Shown here piece after piece: positions 9,040-18,612 of a stretch of DNA of 64,000 bases. Origin of the DNA: an uncultured Alistipes sp. (GTDB taxonomy: Bacteria > Bacteroidota > Bacteroidia > Bacteroidales > Rikenellaceae); contig CALUNE010000002.1 of the NCBI GenBank assembly GCA_944321945.1, forward strand, positions 124,001 to 188,000. Reading direction: 5' to 3'. How positions within the stretch are numbered: position 1 is the stretch's first letter; each line of letters starts with the position of its first letter. The position numbers were made by a program, and so were the translations under genes. The notes below the pieces were generated by a model. It saw only the letters and a program-made list of their open reading frames with translations. It was not told where the DNA came from and searched no databases.

Positions 9040-9057
9040 GAGCCTGACGCTTTGCCG

Positions 9058-11184
9058 TTAGAGCCAGCCGCTGCCGTTGGCCGACTTGCGGACGGTGATG
9101 TTGAACTTCTGAACCTCGCCGTTGGAGGCCGTGATCGAGGCGGTCGTGGCGCCCTCGGCCAGACCGGTGAATACGGCCTTGCCCTCCTTGATCTCGCCCG
9201 TAGCCACCGACGTGTTGTCGATCTTGAGCGTGTAGGTCAGTGTTTCGCCCTGCTTGAAGTAACGGGCGGGATCCTCCTTGACGGCATTCTCCTCGCCGAT
9301 GCCGACGTAGATGTTCGGGAAGGAGACCGGAGTGCCGGCACTCTCGTCGGCAATGGCCGAGAGCAGTTTGTCGGCATTGACCAGACCACCGTTCTTGCCC
9401 ACGTACTGCGACAGCGGGATAATCTTGCGATAGGTCTTGCCCAGGTCGGTCACGTAGTGGTAATAGCTCTTGTTGCCGGACTGATAGTCGTCGATGGGCG
9501 TTGCGCTTTCGACGAGCAGTTTGCGGAATTCGGCGGCGGTGAAGTGCTTGCGCAGCTGGGCGGCGTAGGAGAGGCCCAGCGCGGCGACACCCGAAACGTG
9601 GGGACAGGCCATCGAGGTGCCCTCCATGTAGCCGTATTCGGTTCCGTTGCTGACCTGCGGGGGCATGGTCGAGAGGACACAGCCTACGGCACCGCGGGCC
9701 ATGGTGTAGGCCGGATTCTGACCCTCGGCGGTATTGACATAGTCGAAGTAGTAGTCCTGGTCGCCGCCCGGGGCCGAAATGTTCGATCCGGGGCCGTAGT
9801 TCGAGAAGGTCGAGAGGGTGTAGTCTGCGGCGATGGCATTGACCGAGACGCAGTAGTCGGCTGCGCCGGGGAATCCGGCAGCGGGGGCATATTCGTTGCC
9901 CGAGGCGAAGATGGGGATGCCGCCTTCGATCGGACCGTTGGGCGATCCGGCGTTGTGGACGAAGTAGTCGAGCGAGGCCTTTTCCAGCGGGCAGTTGGTC
10001 TCCCACTCCTCCTGGGTAGCGAAGCCGGCGGTGTATTCGTATCCGTTGGCGGCACCCGAGCCGTAGCCCCAGCTGCACTGCAGGATGACGGCGCCGTTGT
10101 CGGCGGCATACTTGATGGCGCGGGCCAGGCTGACGGTGTTGCTCGACGAGTTGCCCGAGAAGATCTGACACGACATGAGCTTCACGCCGGGATTTTCGGC
10201 CGTACCGCCGGCGATCGAGGTGATGCCGATTCCGTTGTTGTTGCGGGCGGCGATCACACCGGCCACGTGCGTGCCGTGGCCCGTGTCGGCCGAGGCGTCA
10301 CACGAGATGATACCCGTATTGTTGATGAAATCGTAGCCGTAGTAGTCACCTACGTATCCATTCTTGTCGTTGTCCTTGTGCGAGCCGTAGGTTTCGCCCT
10401 CGTTCACCCACATGTTGGCCTGCAGGTCGGGGTGACGCCAGTAGATGCCCTCGTCGAGCACGGCCACCACGATCGACGGATCGCCCGTCGAGCGCTCCCA
10501 GGCCTTCTCGCAGTTGACATCGGCGCCGACCTTGAATTTGGCCTTGGCCACCTCGGCATCCTCCTCTGCGTCGATGACGAAGTGATCCTGGTATCCGCGG
10601 TTGATCACGTGCCACTCCCATTTGAGCAGTTCGTCGTTGTAGATGTAGCCGTTTGCGCCATCGGCACGGGTTGCGGGGGCATTGAGCAGCTCCTTGGGGA
10701 AGGGGATGGGTTTGCGGTCGGTGCGATAGGCGCGTTTGACGGTGCGGTTGGGCGCAGCGGTCTGCACTTCGCCCAGCGTCGAGAGGCGGTCGACGACCTC
10801 CTCGACGCTGTACTTGTCGCTGAAGCGGACGACGTACCACAGGTGCAGTCCGGCCTGACGGGTCTGCTCCTCATGCAGCTCGTCAATCGGGAAGACGCGT
10901 TCGAGTTCGCACTCGCCGAGCATGTCGAGGACTTCATCCACGGAGTAGATACCGCTGCGAGTGGCGGCGGCACCGCTCCGGGTCTGGGTCAGTCCGCGCT
11001 CATCGAGCAGATCGCTCACCGAAGGATCGAACTTCACGATGACTTCGCCGGCCATTTCCACGGGTTCCGTCTGTGATTCGGAGCCCGTGACCGTGGGTTC
11101 TACCGGTTCTTCGGTCGAACAGGCATTGAAGGCGATCAGCGACAGGGCGCCGAATGCCGATACGAGATATTTGTTCATTTTCAT
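9058..11184 (-). CDS. Subtilisin-family (S8) serine protease lipoprotein
   Basis: 708 residues. The signal peptide ends in AFNAC (Cys 22), followed by STEEPVEP, an acidic patch typical of surface-exposed lipoproteins. Residues about 45-165 look like an inhibitor-type propeptide. The peptidase domain (about 230-560) has an intact triad: Asp 244 in VVAVLDEGI, His 303 in TGHGTHVAGV and Ser 524 in EGTSMACPHVSG, with the oxyanion Asn 430 in FASGNE. A C-terminal Ig-like domain follows (EGKAVFTGLAEGATTAS to ITVRKSANGSGWL). It should be an active endopeptidase held on the outer surface, making peptides for the SusC/D pair of the same locus. An ATG six bases further in (residue 3) is an equally good start. 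Confidence 0.93.
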   Translation of the reverse strand: MKMNKYLVSAFGALSLIAFNACSTEEPVEPTVTGSESQTEPVEMAGEVIVKFDPSVSDLLDERGLTQTRSGAAATRSGIYSVDEVLDMLGECELERVFPIDELHEEQTRQAGLHLWYVVRFSDKYSVEEVVDRLSTLGEVQTAAPNRTVKRAYRTDRKPIPFPKELLNAPATRADGANGYIYNDELLKWEWHVINRGYQDHFVIDAEEDAEVAKAKFKVGADVNCEKAWERSTGDPSIVVAVLDEGIYWRHPDLQANMWVNEGETYGSHKDNDKNGYVGDYYGYDFINNTGIISCDASADTGHGTHVAGVIAARNNNGIGITSIAGGTAENPGVKLMSCQIFSGNSSSNTVSLARAIKYAADNGAVILQCSWGYGSGAANGYEYTAGFATQEEWETNCPLEKASLDYFVHNAGSPNGPIEGGIPIFASGNEYAPAAGFPGAADYCVSVNAIAADYTLSTFSNYGPGSNISAPGGDQDYYFDYVNTAEGQNPAYTMARGAVGCVLSTMPPQVSNGTEYGYMEGTSMACPHVSGVAALGLSYAAQLRKHFTAAEFRKLLVESATPIDDYQSGNKSYYHYVTDLGKTYRKIIPLSQYVGKNGGLVNADKLLSAIADESAGTPVSFPNIYVGIGEENAVKEDPARYFKQGETLTYTLKIDNTSVATGEIKEGKAVFTGLAEGATTASITASNGEVQKFNITVRKSANGSGWL

Positions 11185-11197
11185 ATTGTCAGATCAA

Positions 11198-12991
11198 TTA
11201 TTTGCGCAGGGTACCGGTCTGGGATCCCGAGTCGGTACCTTCCTCCTCGTCGTTGGAACTGTCGGCCAGATCCTTTTTGGGGAAGGCCTCGTAATAGTAG
11301 TTCATGTTGGCGGGTTCGTTGGAGAAGCCGGCCAGATTGCCCTTTTCGTCCTTGCCCTCCTGGGTGAAGAAGAGCGTGTAGGGGTCCCACCAGTCGAGCG
11401 ACGGGTGATAGAGAACCCATTCGGGCAGTTCGCCGGTCAGACGGTTGAGGTTGATGGCGAACATCTTCAGCTGCGGCATCACGCGTTTGATACCCTTCGT
11501 GACCAGAACGCATTCTCCCGAGGCGTTCTTGAGCGAGTCGGGAGCCTCGGTGTAGACGGGTACCGAAGCGTCATCCTTGAAGTCGGGCAGCGAACCCTGG
11601 AAGTAGTTCACCGAGAGAATCAGCGTATCGAGACCCGTAACGGCAACCTCTTCGCCTTTGGAGTCGGTCGTGGTGCCGGGCTCCCATCTGAGCAGCCACG
11701 TGGGGAATTCGCCGAACGTCTCCGTCGAGGAGTTGTACTTCGTATGCTGGTAGAGGCCGCCGAAGTTGGTTGAGATGTTGTTGCTCAGGTCGTAGATCAG
11801 CCGGCGCTGGTTGTTGGCCAGACGCAGCACGTGCAGTTTCGGGAAGTTCTTCGGGTTGATGACCTCGGGAATCTGCTCGAAGTTGTTGCTGCCCAGGTCG
11901 AGGTACTCGAGGTTGCTCAGATTGGTGAAGTTCTCGTCGAGTTCCGTCAGACCGAAGGCGCCGATGGTCAGTCGCTTGAGCTGTTTGAGCTGGCAGATGT
12001 AGGGGCCGGTGCTCAGATTGAGCTGGAAGGTGTTGACGTTGCTGTAGAACTCCAGCTCCTGGGCTCCGGTCAGGTACTGCACCTCGAAGGGAATGCCCTC
12101 CTTGGTGGACATCATGTAGAACTGGGCATACTTGACACGGCCCTTGAGCGAATCGACATAGCCCTCCATGCCCTCTTCCCAGAGGGTCACGCCGTCCCAG
12201 TTGTCCATCTTTTCGCCGGAGCTCTCCCAGCTCGAGCCCCAGATTTCGAGCGAGCGGGCGATGCCCAGCAGGGCTACCGAGTCGCCGGCGCGGGTTCCGC
12301 GCTCGATGGGTTCGGCCGATTCCTGGTTGATGTAGAGACGGTCGTTCTGGGCGAGCATCTCATCCGAGACCTGACTGTCGGCGGTCGGGGTGAAGAGGAT
12401 CTCGGCCTTGCGCTCCTTGGGCAGCGAGTTGATGCCCCACGTGACGCGTACGGTCACTTCGCGCGGACGCAGACCGTGGTCCAGATTGACGTCGTACTGA
12501 CCGACCTTCACCCAGCTGGCTACCGAGTCGGGGATCTTGACGTCAAAATCGACGTTGGTCTTGACGCGCACGTCGAAATAGCGATCGTCAAGCGACGCGT
12601 AGTTTTTGATTTCGACGGTCGGTTCGTCGAGCGTGATGGCGTAGTCGAACCCCTTCTGCTCGACGCGGATCTCCTGATATTCGGAGCTGTTTTCGGCCTT
12701 GACGATGCGGACGACGCCGTTGCGGACGGTATTGGTGATAGCCGAGTCGATGATCAGACTGCACTCTTTGGTTCCGCGGCCGTTGGCGGGCGATACGGTG
12801 ATCCAGGGTACGTTCGATGATGCAATCCAGTTTTCGCTGGCCGAGACCCTTACCTTTTCGGTACCGCCGGCGGCATCGATCGAGATCGAGTTGCTGTCGA
12901 TGCCGAACGAGACCTGCTTGTCGGCCTGGGAGCAGGCGGCCAGCGTAGCGACGGTCAGCAGTGTTGATGCGATATAATAGCGTACTTTCAT
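11198..12991 (-). CDS. Leucine-rich-repeat lipoprotein with BACON domain
   Basis: 597 residues. The lipobox is TLAAC (Cys 20), followed by SQADKQ. Residues about 27-115 form a BACON-like Ig fold (SIDAAGGTEKVRVSASENW and VPWITVSPANGRGTKE are the family's typical phrases). A second beta domain follows (about 116-225). From about residue 310 come leucine-rich repeats such as LKRLTIGAFGLTELDENF and LEYLDLGSNNFEQIPEV. The C-terminus is polar. BACON and LRR modules both bind ligands, so this is probably a surface binding protein for protein, mucin or peptide substrate. The start lies two bases from the stop of the upstream LRR gene, indicating translational coupling. No catalytic signature is seen. 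Confidence 0.82.
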   Translation of the reverse strand: MKVRYYIASTLLTVATLAACSQADKQVSFGIDSNSISIDAAGGTEKVRVSASENWIASSNVPWITVSPANGRGTKECSLIIDSAITNTVRNGVVRIVKAENSSEYQEIRVEQKGFDYAITLDEPTVEIKNYASLDDRYFDVRVKTNVDFDVKIPDSVASWVKVGQYDVNLDHGLRPREVTVRVTWGINSLPKERKAEILFTPTADSQVSDEMLAQNDRLYINQESAEPIERGTRAGDSVALLGIARSLEIWGSSWESSGEKMDNWDGVTLWEEGMEGYVDSLKGRVKYAQFYMMSTKEGIPFEVQYLTGAQELEFYSNVNTFQLNLSTGPYICQLKQLKRLTIGAFGLTELDENFTNLSNLEYLDLGSNNFEQIPEVINPKNFPKLHVLRLANNQRRLIYDLSNNISTNFGGLYQHTKYNSSTETFGEFPTWLLRWEPGTTTDSKGEEVAVTGLDTLILSVNYFQGSLPDFKDDASVPVYTEAPDSLKNASGECVLVTKGIKRVMPQLKMFAINLNRLTGELPEWVLYHPSLDWWDPYTLFFTQEGKDEKGNLAGFSNEPANMNYYYEAFPKKDLADSSNDEEEGTDSGSQTGTLRK

Positions 12992-12993
12992 AG

Positions 12994-15747
12994 TTATTCG
13001 AGCATTTCAGGGCAATTGATGATATTCTGCGTTTTGTCGTAGATCAGGTTGAATGCGCCGGCCTGCCAGTAGTAGCAGATGTCCGAAGCATCGAACGTGA
13101 TGTTGGGGTTGTCGCTGATATCGAGGTTGTAGATCAGGTAGGAGATCGTGTCGTCGATTTTGCGCAGGTCGTTCGAGCCCAGGAACAGACCGCGGATACC
13201 GGTATGCTGGTAGATGCCCGTAGGCCACTCTTTCAGACAGCGGTTGCCGTTTTCGTCGCGCTGGCCGCGGACGGCATAGACCGTCAGACCCAGGGCGTCG
13301 GTCGGACCCCACGGGAACTTCGAGAAGGAGTTGTACGAGAGATCCACTCCGTAGAGATAGGGCATGTTGCCGGCGTGGAAATCCTTCGGAAGTTCCTTGA
13401 TCTTGTTGTAGGTCAGGTCAATCGAGATCAGGTTGGCCTGCGTTTCGGGACGGGGGCTGGTGAAGCAATCCTCTTCGAAGTTCTCCAGACCGTTGCCGGC
13501 CAGCAGGATGTAGCTGATCTGCGATTCGCTCTTGGCCATGCAGGCGGGATAGGTCTTGATCCGGTTGCCCGAGAGGGTGAAGGTCGTGACGTTGATCCCC
13601 TGATACTGGCCGTTGTCCTGGTTCTCGAATCCGTCGATCTCGTTGTAGGCGAACGAGACGCTCGAGATGTAGTAGGGCGAGTCGCTGTAGAAGATGTCGG
13701 GAACCTTGGTCAGCTTGTTGTACGAAGCCGTGAAGGTTTCGAGGTTGTCGGTGTTGAAGAGGATCCGGTGACCGTTGACCTCCTGGGATTCAAATCCGGT
13801 GATCTGGTTGTTGTCCAGGTAGACATCCGAGGGCATGAAGTCGTTGCCCAGGAAGGGGATGATGCTTTCATCGCCTCCGTTCTTGCCGATCTGGTTGTTG
13901 GCCAGGTCGAGCAGTCCGAGGTGACCCATCAGCTTGACGTTCTCGGGGAATACCTCGAGGTTGTTGTCGCGGGCGTAGAGCATCTGGATGGTCTCCTGCG
14001 AAGCGCCGTTTGCCAGGGCGTTGATGGCATCGAGCAGCTCCTTGCTCGTCCAGCCGGGGATGGTATTCGTACCCTTGTTGCAGGAGATGTTGACCTGTAC
14101 CAGAGCGGGCATGTCGCCGACCTCGTCGGGCAGACCGTGCATGTTGGGGCAGTTGTAGATCTCGAGCAGCGTGCACGACGCGAGTTTGCCGATCGTCGTG
14201 GGGAGTTTCGAGATGGGGCTGTTGCCCAGGTAGAGATACTCGAGCTTGGTCAGGTTGCCGATCTCGTCGGGCAGACTCGTCAGGTTGTTGCAGAAGCGGC
14301 CGGCGATGACATCCTTGGGCTGGATTTCGAGCTGACGCCCGGTCTTGCGGTCGAAGATCTGTGCTTCGGTGTAGCCCTGTTCGTAGAGATAGGTGGCCGG
14401 GCTGGAGAGGTTGTGCTCCTTGAGGGCCAGGGCGCAGGGGTAGGACATCTGCGGCTGGATGTGCGTGGCAGCCAGATACTGTCGGTTGTACTCCAGACGG
14501 TTGCGGTTGCGGTCGGCCAGCGACTTCGACTGATCGAGCATCGGGTCGTAGGTGCCGGTGTTGGTGTCGTTGTGCGTGCCGAGGTAGAGCTCGACCAGCT
14601 CGGTGAGCTGACCGAGGGCGGCGGGCATGTCGCCGCTGATGCCGAACTCGCTCAGTACGAGCTTGGCCACACGGCCGTTCGAGTGCACCTCGACGCCGGG
14701 CTGATTGGTCCACAGGTCGGGCGACTTGTTGAAGTCCCAGTTGCAGCCCTTGTTGTAGTCCTGACCGCCGTAGTACCAGTTCTTGCCGTCGAGCGCCTCC
14801 CAGATGGCCTTCAGGGCGTAGCCGTCCTGGATGTACTCGTCGGCTTCGTAGAGCGTGACGGGGACTTTGGCGTCGGTGGTTTCGTTGTCCTTGACGGTGA
14901 AGTGGTAGTCGGGCAGATCGACGTCCGTATGGGTTTCGAGCATGAGTTTGTCGGTGTCGTAGGTGACAAAGCCCGTGATCTCATAGGTGGCGGCGGGCAG
15001 CGAGAGCAGCGAGTCGCAGGTGATCGACGAGGTCTGGTATCCGAATTCGGGGCTTTCGCTGTCGTCTTCGTCGAAGTGGATCGAGAATTCGGCCTTCAGA
15101 TAGGTGAAGGTGGTGTCGGGCTTGTCGGTACCGACCTCATGGACGCTCACGTCGAAATAGGCGATCTCGTCGAAGGTATATTCGCGGGTCCGCGAAACGG
15201 CGCGCGAGCCATCCCATTTGCCGGTGAGCTGCGAGATGTCCTTGATCAGGTTGAAACGCACCTTGCCGCGGGGGGTGACATTGGCCGTCAGGTCATGCAC
15301 GGTCAGTCCGCCGGCAACCACCGTAAGGGTGTTGTTGCTGGTCGTACCGCTGTAGAGGGGTTCGTCTTTGATATCGTAGAGCATGAAGGAGATGATCTGG
15401 TAATTGCCGGCCAGGAGCTGGAGCTTGTCGCTGCGCAATCCGAACTCGGCGCTCTCCTTGTCTGCGGACGAAAGCGTCATGGTTTGTGTGATGGTCGTGT
15501 TCCCGGAACGCAGATTGACCTGCAGTTTGGTGGCGTCGTCCAGGTAATCGAGTTCATCGACAATGGCGCGCGACTGGGTCTGCGACGAGGCCTCGGATTG
15601 CGAAGCCTCCTTGTAGAGCTTGAACTGGACGTAGCCGTAGTCCTGCTCGCGGTTGTCGATACCGTCGTCGTCGGAGCAGGCCGTCGAGCAGAAGGCTGCC
15701 AGACCTGCGACGAAGGCGAATAAGGTTTTGATATTCGGAAGTTTCAT
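12994..15747 (-). CDS. Large LRR lipoprotein with DUF4458-like N-terminus
   Basis: 917 residues from the chosen ATG at 15747; the frame could start 33 bases earlier, but this start gives a compact signal peptide. Lipobox STAC (Cys 24) is followed by SDDDG, a classic Bacteroidetes surface-export signal. Residues about 30-310 hold two beta domains (GYVQFKLYKEASQ; RGKVRFNLIKDIS) that I associate from memory with DUF4458. An LRR block runs from about 370 to the end: repeats such as LTKLEYLYLGNSPISKLP and LGLLDLANNQIGKNGG, in a style shared with bacterial internalin-like proteins. This is probably an outer-surface ligand-binding protein. It follows a terminator-like hairpin, so it may have lower or separately controlled expression than SusC/D. 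Confidence 0.8.
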   Translation of the reverse strand: MKLPNIKTLFAFVAGLAAFCSTACSDDDGIDNREQDYGYVQFKLYKEASQSEASSQTQSRAIVDELDYLDDATKLQVNLRSGNTTITQTMTLSSADKESAEFGLRSDKLQLLAGNYQIISFMLYDIKDEPLYSGTTSNNTLTVVAGGLTVHDLTANVTPRGKVRFNLIKDISQLTGKWDGSRAVSRTREYTFDEIAYFDVSVHEVGTDKPDTTFTYLKAEFSIHFDEDDSESPEFGYQTSSITCDSLLSLPAATYEITGFVTYDTDKLMLETHTDVDLPDYHFTVKDNETTDAKVPVTLYEADEYIQDGYALKAIWEALDGKNWYYGGQDYNKGCNWDFNKSPDLWTNQPGVEVHSNGRVAKLVLSEFGISGDMPAALGQLTELVELYLGTHNDTNTGTYDPMLDQSKSLADRNRNRLEYNRQYLAATHIQPQMSYPCALALKEHNLSSPATYLYEQGYTEAQIFDRKTGRQLEIQPKDVIAGRFCNNLTSLPDEIGNLTKLEYLYLGNSPISKLPTTIGKLASCTLLEIYNCPNMHGLPDEVGDMPALVQVNISCNKGTNTIPGWTSKELLDAINALANGASQETIQMLYARDNNLEVFPENVKLMGHLGLLDLANNQIGKNGGDESIIPFLGNDFMPSDVYLDNNQITGFESQEVNGHRILFNTDNLETFTASYNKLTKVPDIFYSDSPYYISSVSFAYNEIDGFENQDNGQYQGINVTTFTLSGNRIKTYPACMAKSESQISYILLAGNGLENFEEDCFTSPRPETQANLISIDLTYNKIKELPKDFHAGNMPYLYGVDLSYNSFSKFPWGPTDALGLTVYAVRGQRDENGNRCLKEWPTGIYQHTGIRGLFLGSNDLRKIDDTISYLIYNLDISDNPNITFDASDICYYWQAGAFNLIYDKTQNIINCPEMLE

Positions 15748-15788
15748 GGAAAACTTGTGTCTTGTAAACTCTTTAATCATAGTATTTT

Positions 15789-15830
15789 GAAAAACAGGGG
15801 CCCCGCCCCATTCAACGGGGCCCTGTTTTG
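15789..15830 (-). terminator. Internal terminator-like hairpin in the SusC/D locus
   Basis: The minus strand reads AAAACAGGGCCCCG, a loop, CGGGGCCCCTGTTTTTC: an 11 to 15-pair stem with one bulge and a T run. It lies 17 bases after the stop codon of the 563-residue lipoprotein and about 40 bases before the large LRR gene. Confidence 0.75.
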
Positions 15831-15847
15831 CGGTCTTTGGGAAAACG

Positions 15848-17539
15848 TCAGTAATTGCGGTAGCAGAGCAGGATCGCGTAGGTCTGCATACCGTTCGCGC
15901 TCGTGAATGTGATGTTGCTCTTGTTTGAAGCCTCGCCTTGACTCATGTCAATCATCATCATCGTCACACCCGGATTGTAATCGTCGGGCATGTATTCCGC
16001 ATGAAGCCAGGTATCGGCCGCGGGAATCATGGCATTGTCATACTGACCCTTGATGTCGAAAAGAACACTTCCTCCTTCAGCAGCAGCGCTGTTGTAGGTA
16101 AGGACATAGATGGGCACACCGTTCATGAAATACTCATAGTAGTTGATCAGGTAGTCATCGTCCATGTGGTCGTAGAAGTATTGTTCCGAATCGACCTTGA
16201 CGAACGTGGCGGCTTTTCCTTCTCCAACCATGTGGCTGGTTGAGGAGTTGACTTCGATGGAGAATCCCTCTTCATCGGACGTGGTGCCGGACTGTTCGAT
16301 GGTGGCGTAGATGTACTGCTTGTACTCGGCCTTGATGTCGGTACCTTCGGCGTTGAACAGATCATAGAGCGGGTCGTTGATCTGGGCATTGACGCTGGCG
16401 GGCAGGGCGAGCAGCGTAGCCGTACGGGCGGCACCGTCGTTGGCCGTGGCGGTGATCGTGTAGCTGTGGCTCTGGAAGAGTTCTCCGCTGTCGTCCCAGG
16501 AGTCGGTGATCGTCACCCAGTCGGTCAGATAATACCATCCGTTATCGTGCAGATCGACGGCATAGATGCCAAGACCCTTGGTGCTCGAAACGGTGGTCGT
16601 CAAGGCGTCGTTCTCGGTACCGTTGGTGTCGAGGTACTTGCCGTCGGCATTGAAGGAGAACGTGCCGTTGATATTGGCGAACGGATGACGGACGATGTCG
16701 CGGAATGCGGGCATCGAGATGCAGTACTTGTTGTGGGCGTTGTTGCCGGGATCCTCGTCCTTGTCGATCGAGGCGTCGTAGAAGTCGATCACGCCGACGG
16801 CGCCGTCGATGTTCTCCTCGGTGAATTTGCCGGTGAGGGTGATCTGATTGGCATTCTCGCCTTCGATGGCCGTCGAGGTGGCGTTGATCCACTCGGGGGT
16901 GGAGATGAGCCACTCGAAGTTGCCCTGGGCCTTGAACACATACATGAATTCGCCCACACGGGTCGGCCACTTCATCTCAACCGTCCCTTCGGGAGCATTC
17001 TCATACGGGAAGCTCGTCTCCGTACCGGTGTACTTGGTCATCGCGCTCTGCGAGAAGACGTAGGGGATGATGAAGTCATCCTCGTTGGTGTCGTAATCGG
17101 AGGCGAAGAGCGAGAATTCGCGGGCTGCATTGCCGCGGGTGATGCGGGCAATGACTTCGGTCTGTCCGCCCATCGTGAGCGATACTTCGCAGACGGGCGT
17201 CTCGTCGAACGTCTCCTGATCGATGGTGGTCACGTAGAGGGTGACGGGCGTCGAACTGGCCTTGCCGGAGATCGAGTAGTCCTCCATCGTGCCGTCGCTG
17301 ATCTTGAACCAGCGGGCGGTTTCGGCGTCGGTGGGGATCGACGCGGTCCAGTCCATGTTGGGGGTGAAGGTCACCTCGCACGAGGTTTCACCGGCCGGAA
17401 TGGTCAGCGTCGCGAGATCCGGGAAGACGGGACTGACGGTCGGACCGTCGTTGGTATCCTCATCCGACGAGCAGGCGGAGAGCATCAGGGCTGTACTTGC
17501 CAACAGAACCGATGTCCAGTGTAAAATCGTGTTTTTCAT
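15848..17539 (-). CDS. SusC/D-linked lipoprotein with BACON-like Ig domains (DUF5003-like)
   Basis: 563 residues. Lipobox LSAC (Cys 23) is followed by SSDEDTND, an acidic surface-export signal. Residues about 40-140 form a BACON-type Ig fold (ATLTIPAGETSCEVTFTPNMDWTAS with ARWFKISDGTM). The rest is a beta-rich region of about 400 residues with repeated FEWLISTPEWINA-like strands. I associate the C-terminal part from memory with DUF5003, a family found next to SusC/D genes, but cannot confirm this. The position, third after SusC in a four-gene cluster, matches accessory lipoproteins that dock on SusC/D complexes. No catalytic motif is visible. Confidence 0.75.
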   Translation of the reverse strand: MKNTILHWTSVLLASTALMLSACSSDEDTNDGPTVSPVFPDLATLTIPAGETSCEVTFTPNMDWTASIPTDAETARWFKISDGTMEDYSISGKASSTPVTLYVTTIDQETFDETPVCEVSLTMGGQTEVIARITRGNAAREFSLFASDYDTNEDDFIIPYVFSQSAMTKYTGTETSFPYENAPEGTVEMKWPTRVGEFMYVFKAQGNFEWLISTPEWINATSTAIEGENANQITLTGKFTEENIDGAVGVIDFYDASIDKDEDPGNNAHNKYCISMPAFRDIVRHPFANINGTFSFNADGKYLDTNGTENDALTTTVSSTKGLGIYAVDLHDNGWYYLTDWVTITDSWDDSGELFQSHSYTITATANDGAARTATLLALPASVNAQINDPLYDLFNAEGTDIKAEYKQYIYATIEQSGTTSDEEGFSIEVNSSTSHMVGEGKAATFVKVDSEQYFYDHMDDDYLINYYEYFMNGVPIYVLTYNSAAAEGGSVLFDIKGQYDNAMIPAADTWLHAEYMPDDYNPGVTMMMIDMSQGEASNKSNITFTSANGMQTYAILLCYRNY

Positions 17540-17604
17540 AAGACATTGCGTTTAGTGGTACTATAATTAAAGAGAATGGGAATTTGATGAATGCTCGAGA
17601 ATCC

Positions 17605-18579
17605 TCATTGGTTGGAGTTTCCGGGATAGTCCGGATCCTGACGCGGATCGCGGGCACCCGACATGTTCTCCTCCGTTTTCAGGCGTACAGCCTCTTCGAG
17701 CGATACCCATTCCAGGACATTGTAGAAATGTCCGACCGTTCCCACCATCGTTCCGACGTTCTTCAGATAGACGTACAGCCAGAGGGATGCATATTTTTGG
17801 CACGTATTGTAGTACGAGTCGTAGTAGGGGCTTACGGTACCCAGGATCTTGTCGTCGCCGTTGATCTGTCCGAAGACGGTCTGTTCGTCGCTCAGGACCT
17901 GATCCTCATCCATTTCGATGGCCGGATCGGCGGGGTCGTCGTTCGTCAGCCGCATCGTCACGTCGTATCCGTCGTAGAGGAAGTCGTGCAGGATGATCGT
18001 ATTGGGTTCCGTGGGGTGTTTTTCCGTGAAGATCAGACGCTGGTAGTTGGTATCCAGCGCGCTGGGGTAGTCGTAGAGCAGCAGCGACGTAACGACGCAC
18101 CAGCCGCTGAAGGCATCCAGGTCGTAGTTGCAGCCCTTGTAGAGGACGACCTTCGTCAGATCGCTGTCGGGGTAGAGGTTCGTCCATCGGATCTGGTCGG
18201 GCACCACCAGCTTGAGCTTGAAGCCGAGCGAGTCGGTATCGGAGATGTGGTCGTAGTAGCCGGCCACCTCGACATTGGCCGTACGTTCGCCGGCCTTGAT
18301 GGTGATGGAGTTCGATTTGATCCGATAGTGGTAGCCTTCGATGGCGGTGCTGCCCTGGTCGATGACCTCGACACCGAACGTACGGTCGTAGTCGCACGCA
18401 ACGGTCGACGTCACCGGCACCGAGAAGTAGGCCTCGTCCGGGAATACCATGTTGGTCGACAGCGTGTCGGCGAACATGACGTATTCGGCATCGGAGTAGG
18501 TCTTCGTATCCGAGTTACACCCTGTGGCGAGGATTCCGGCCAGACCGGTCGCACACAGTATTGCAGTAATTCGTTTCAT
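17605..18579 (-). CDS. SusC/D-linked lipoprotein (DUF4984-like)
   Basis: 324 residues. Lipobox LATGC (Cys 21), mature end NSDTKTYSD. The N-terminal half (about 25-130) is an Ig-like or Calx-beta-like domain (YFSVPVTSTVACDYDRTFGV; ITIKAGERTANVEVAGYY). The C-terminal half is globular with many Tyr and Asp and ends in a polar tail. From memory this resembles DUF4984, a small family next to SusD genes. The start codon is 33 bases from the susD stop. In the peptide-importing SusC/D complex of Bacteroides thetaiotaomicron that I recall (BT2261-BT2264), two such lipoproteins are integral parts, so the same role is inferred here. Confidence 0.75.
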   Translation of the reverse strand: MKRITAILCATGLAGILATGCNSDTKTYSDAEYVMFADTLSTNMVFPDEAYFSVPVTSTVACDYDRTFGVEVIDQGSTAIEGYHYRIKSNSITIKAGERTANVEVAGYYDHISDTDSLGFKLKLVVPDQIRWTNLYPDSDLTKVVLYKGCNYDLDAFSGWCVVTSLLLYDYPSALDTNYQRLIFTEKHPTEPNTIILHDFLYDGYDVTMRLTNDDPADPAIEMDEDQVLSDEQTVFGQINGDDKILGTVSPYYDSYYNTCQKYASLWLYVYLKNVGTMVGTVGHFYNVLEWVSLEEAVRLKTEENMSGARDPRQDPDYPGNSNQ

Positions 18580-18612
18580 GTCTGATATGTCTCTTTGAAA
18601 TCGGTGAATGCG

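Noticed and set aside
8545..15723. Very long plus-strand open frames opposite the protease and LRR genes (8545-11076 and 13204-15723)
   Set aside because: Same antisense effect; the products lack recognisable motifs, while the minus-strand genes have signal peptides, an S8 triad and LRRs.
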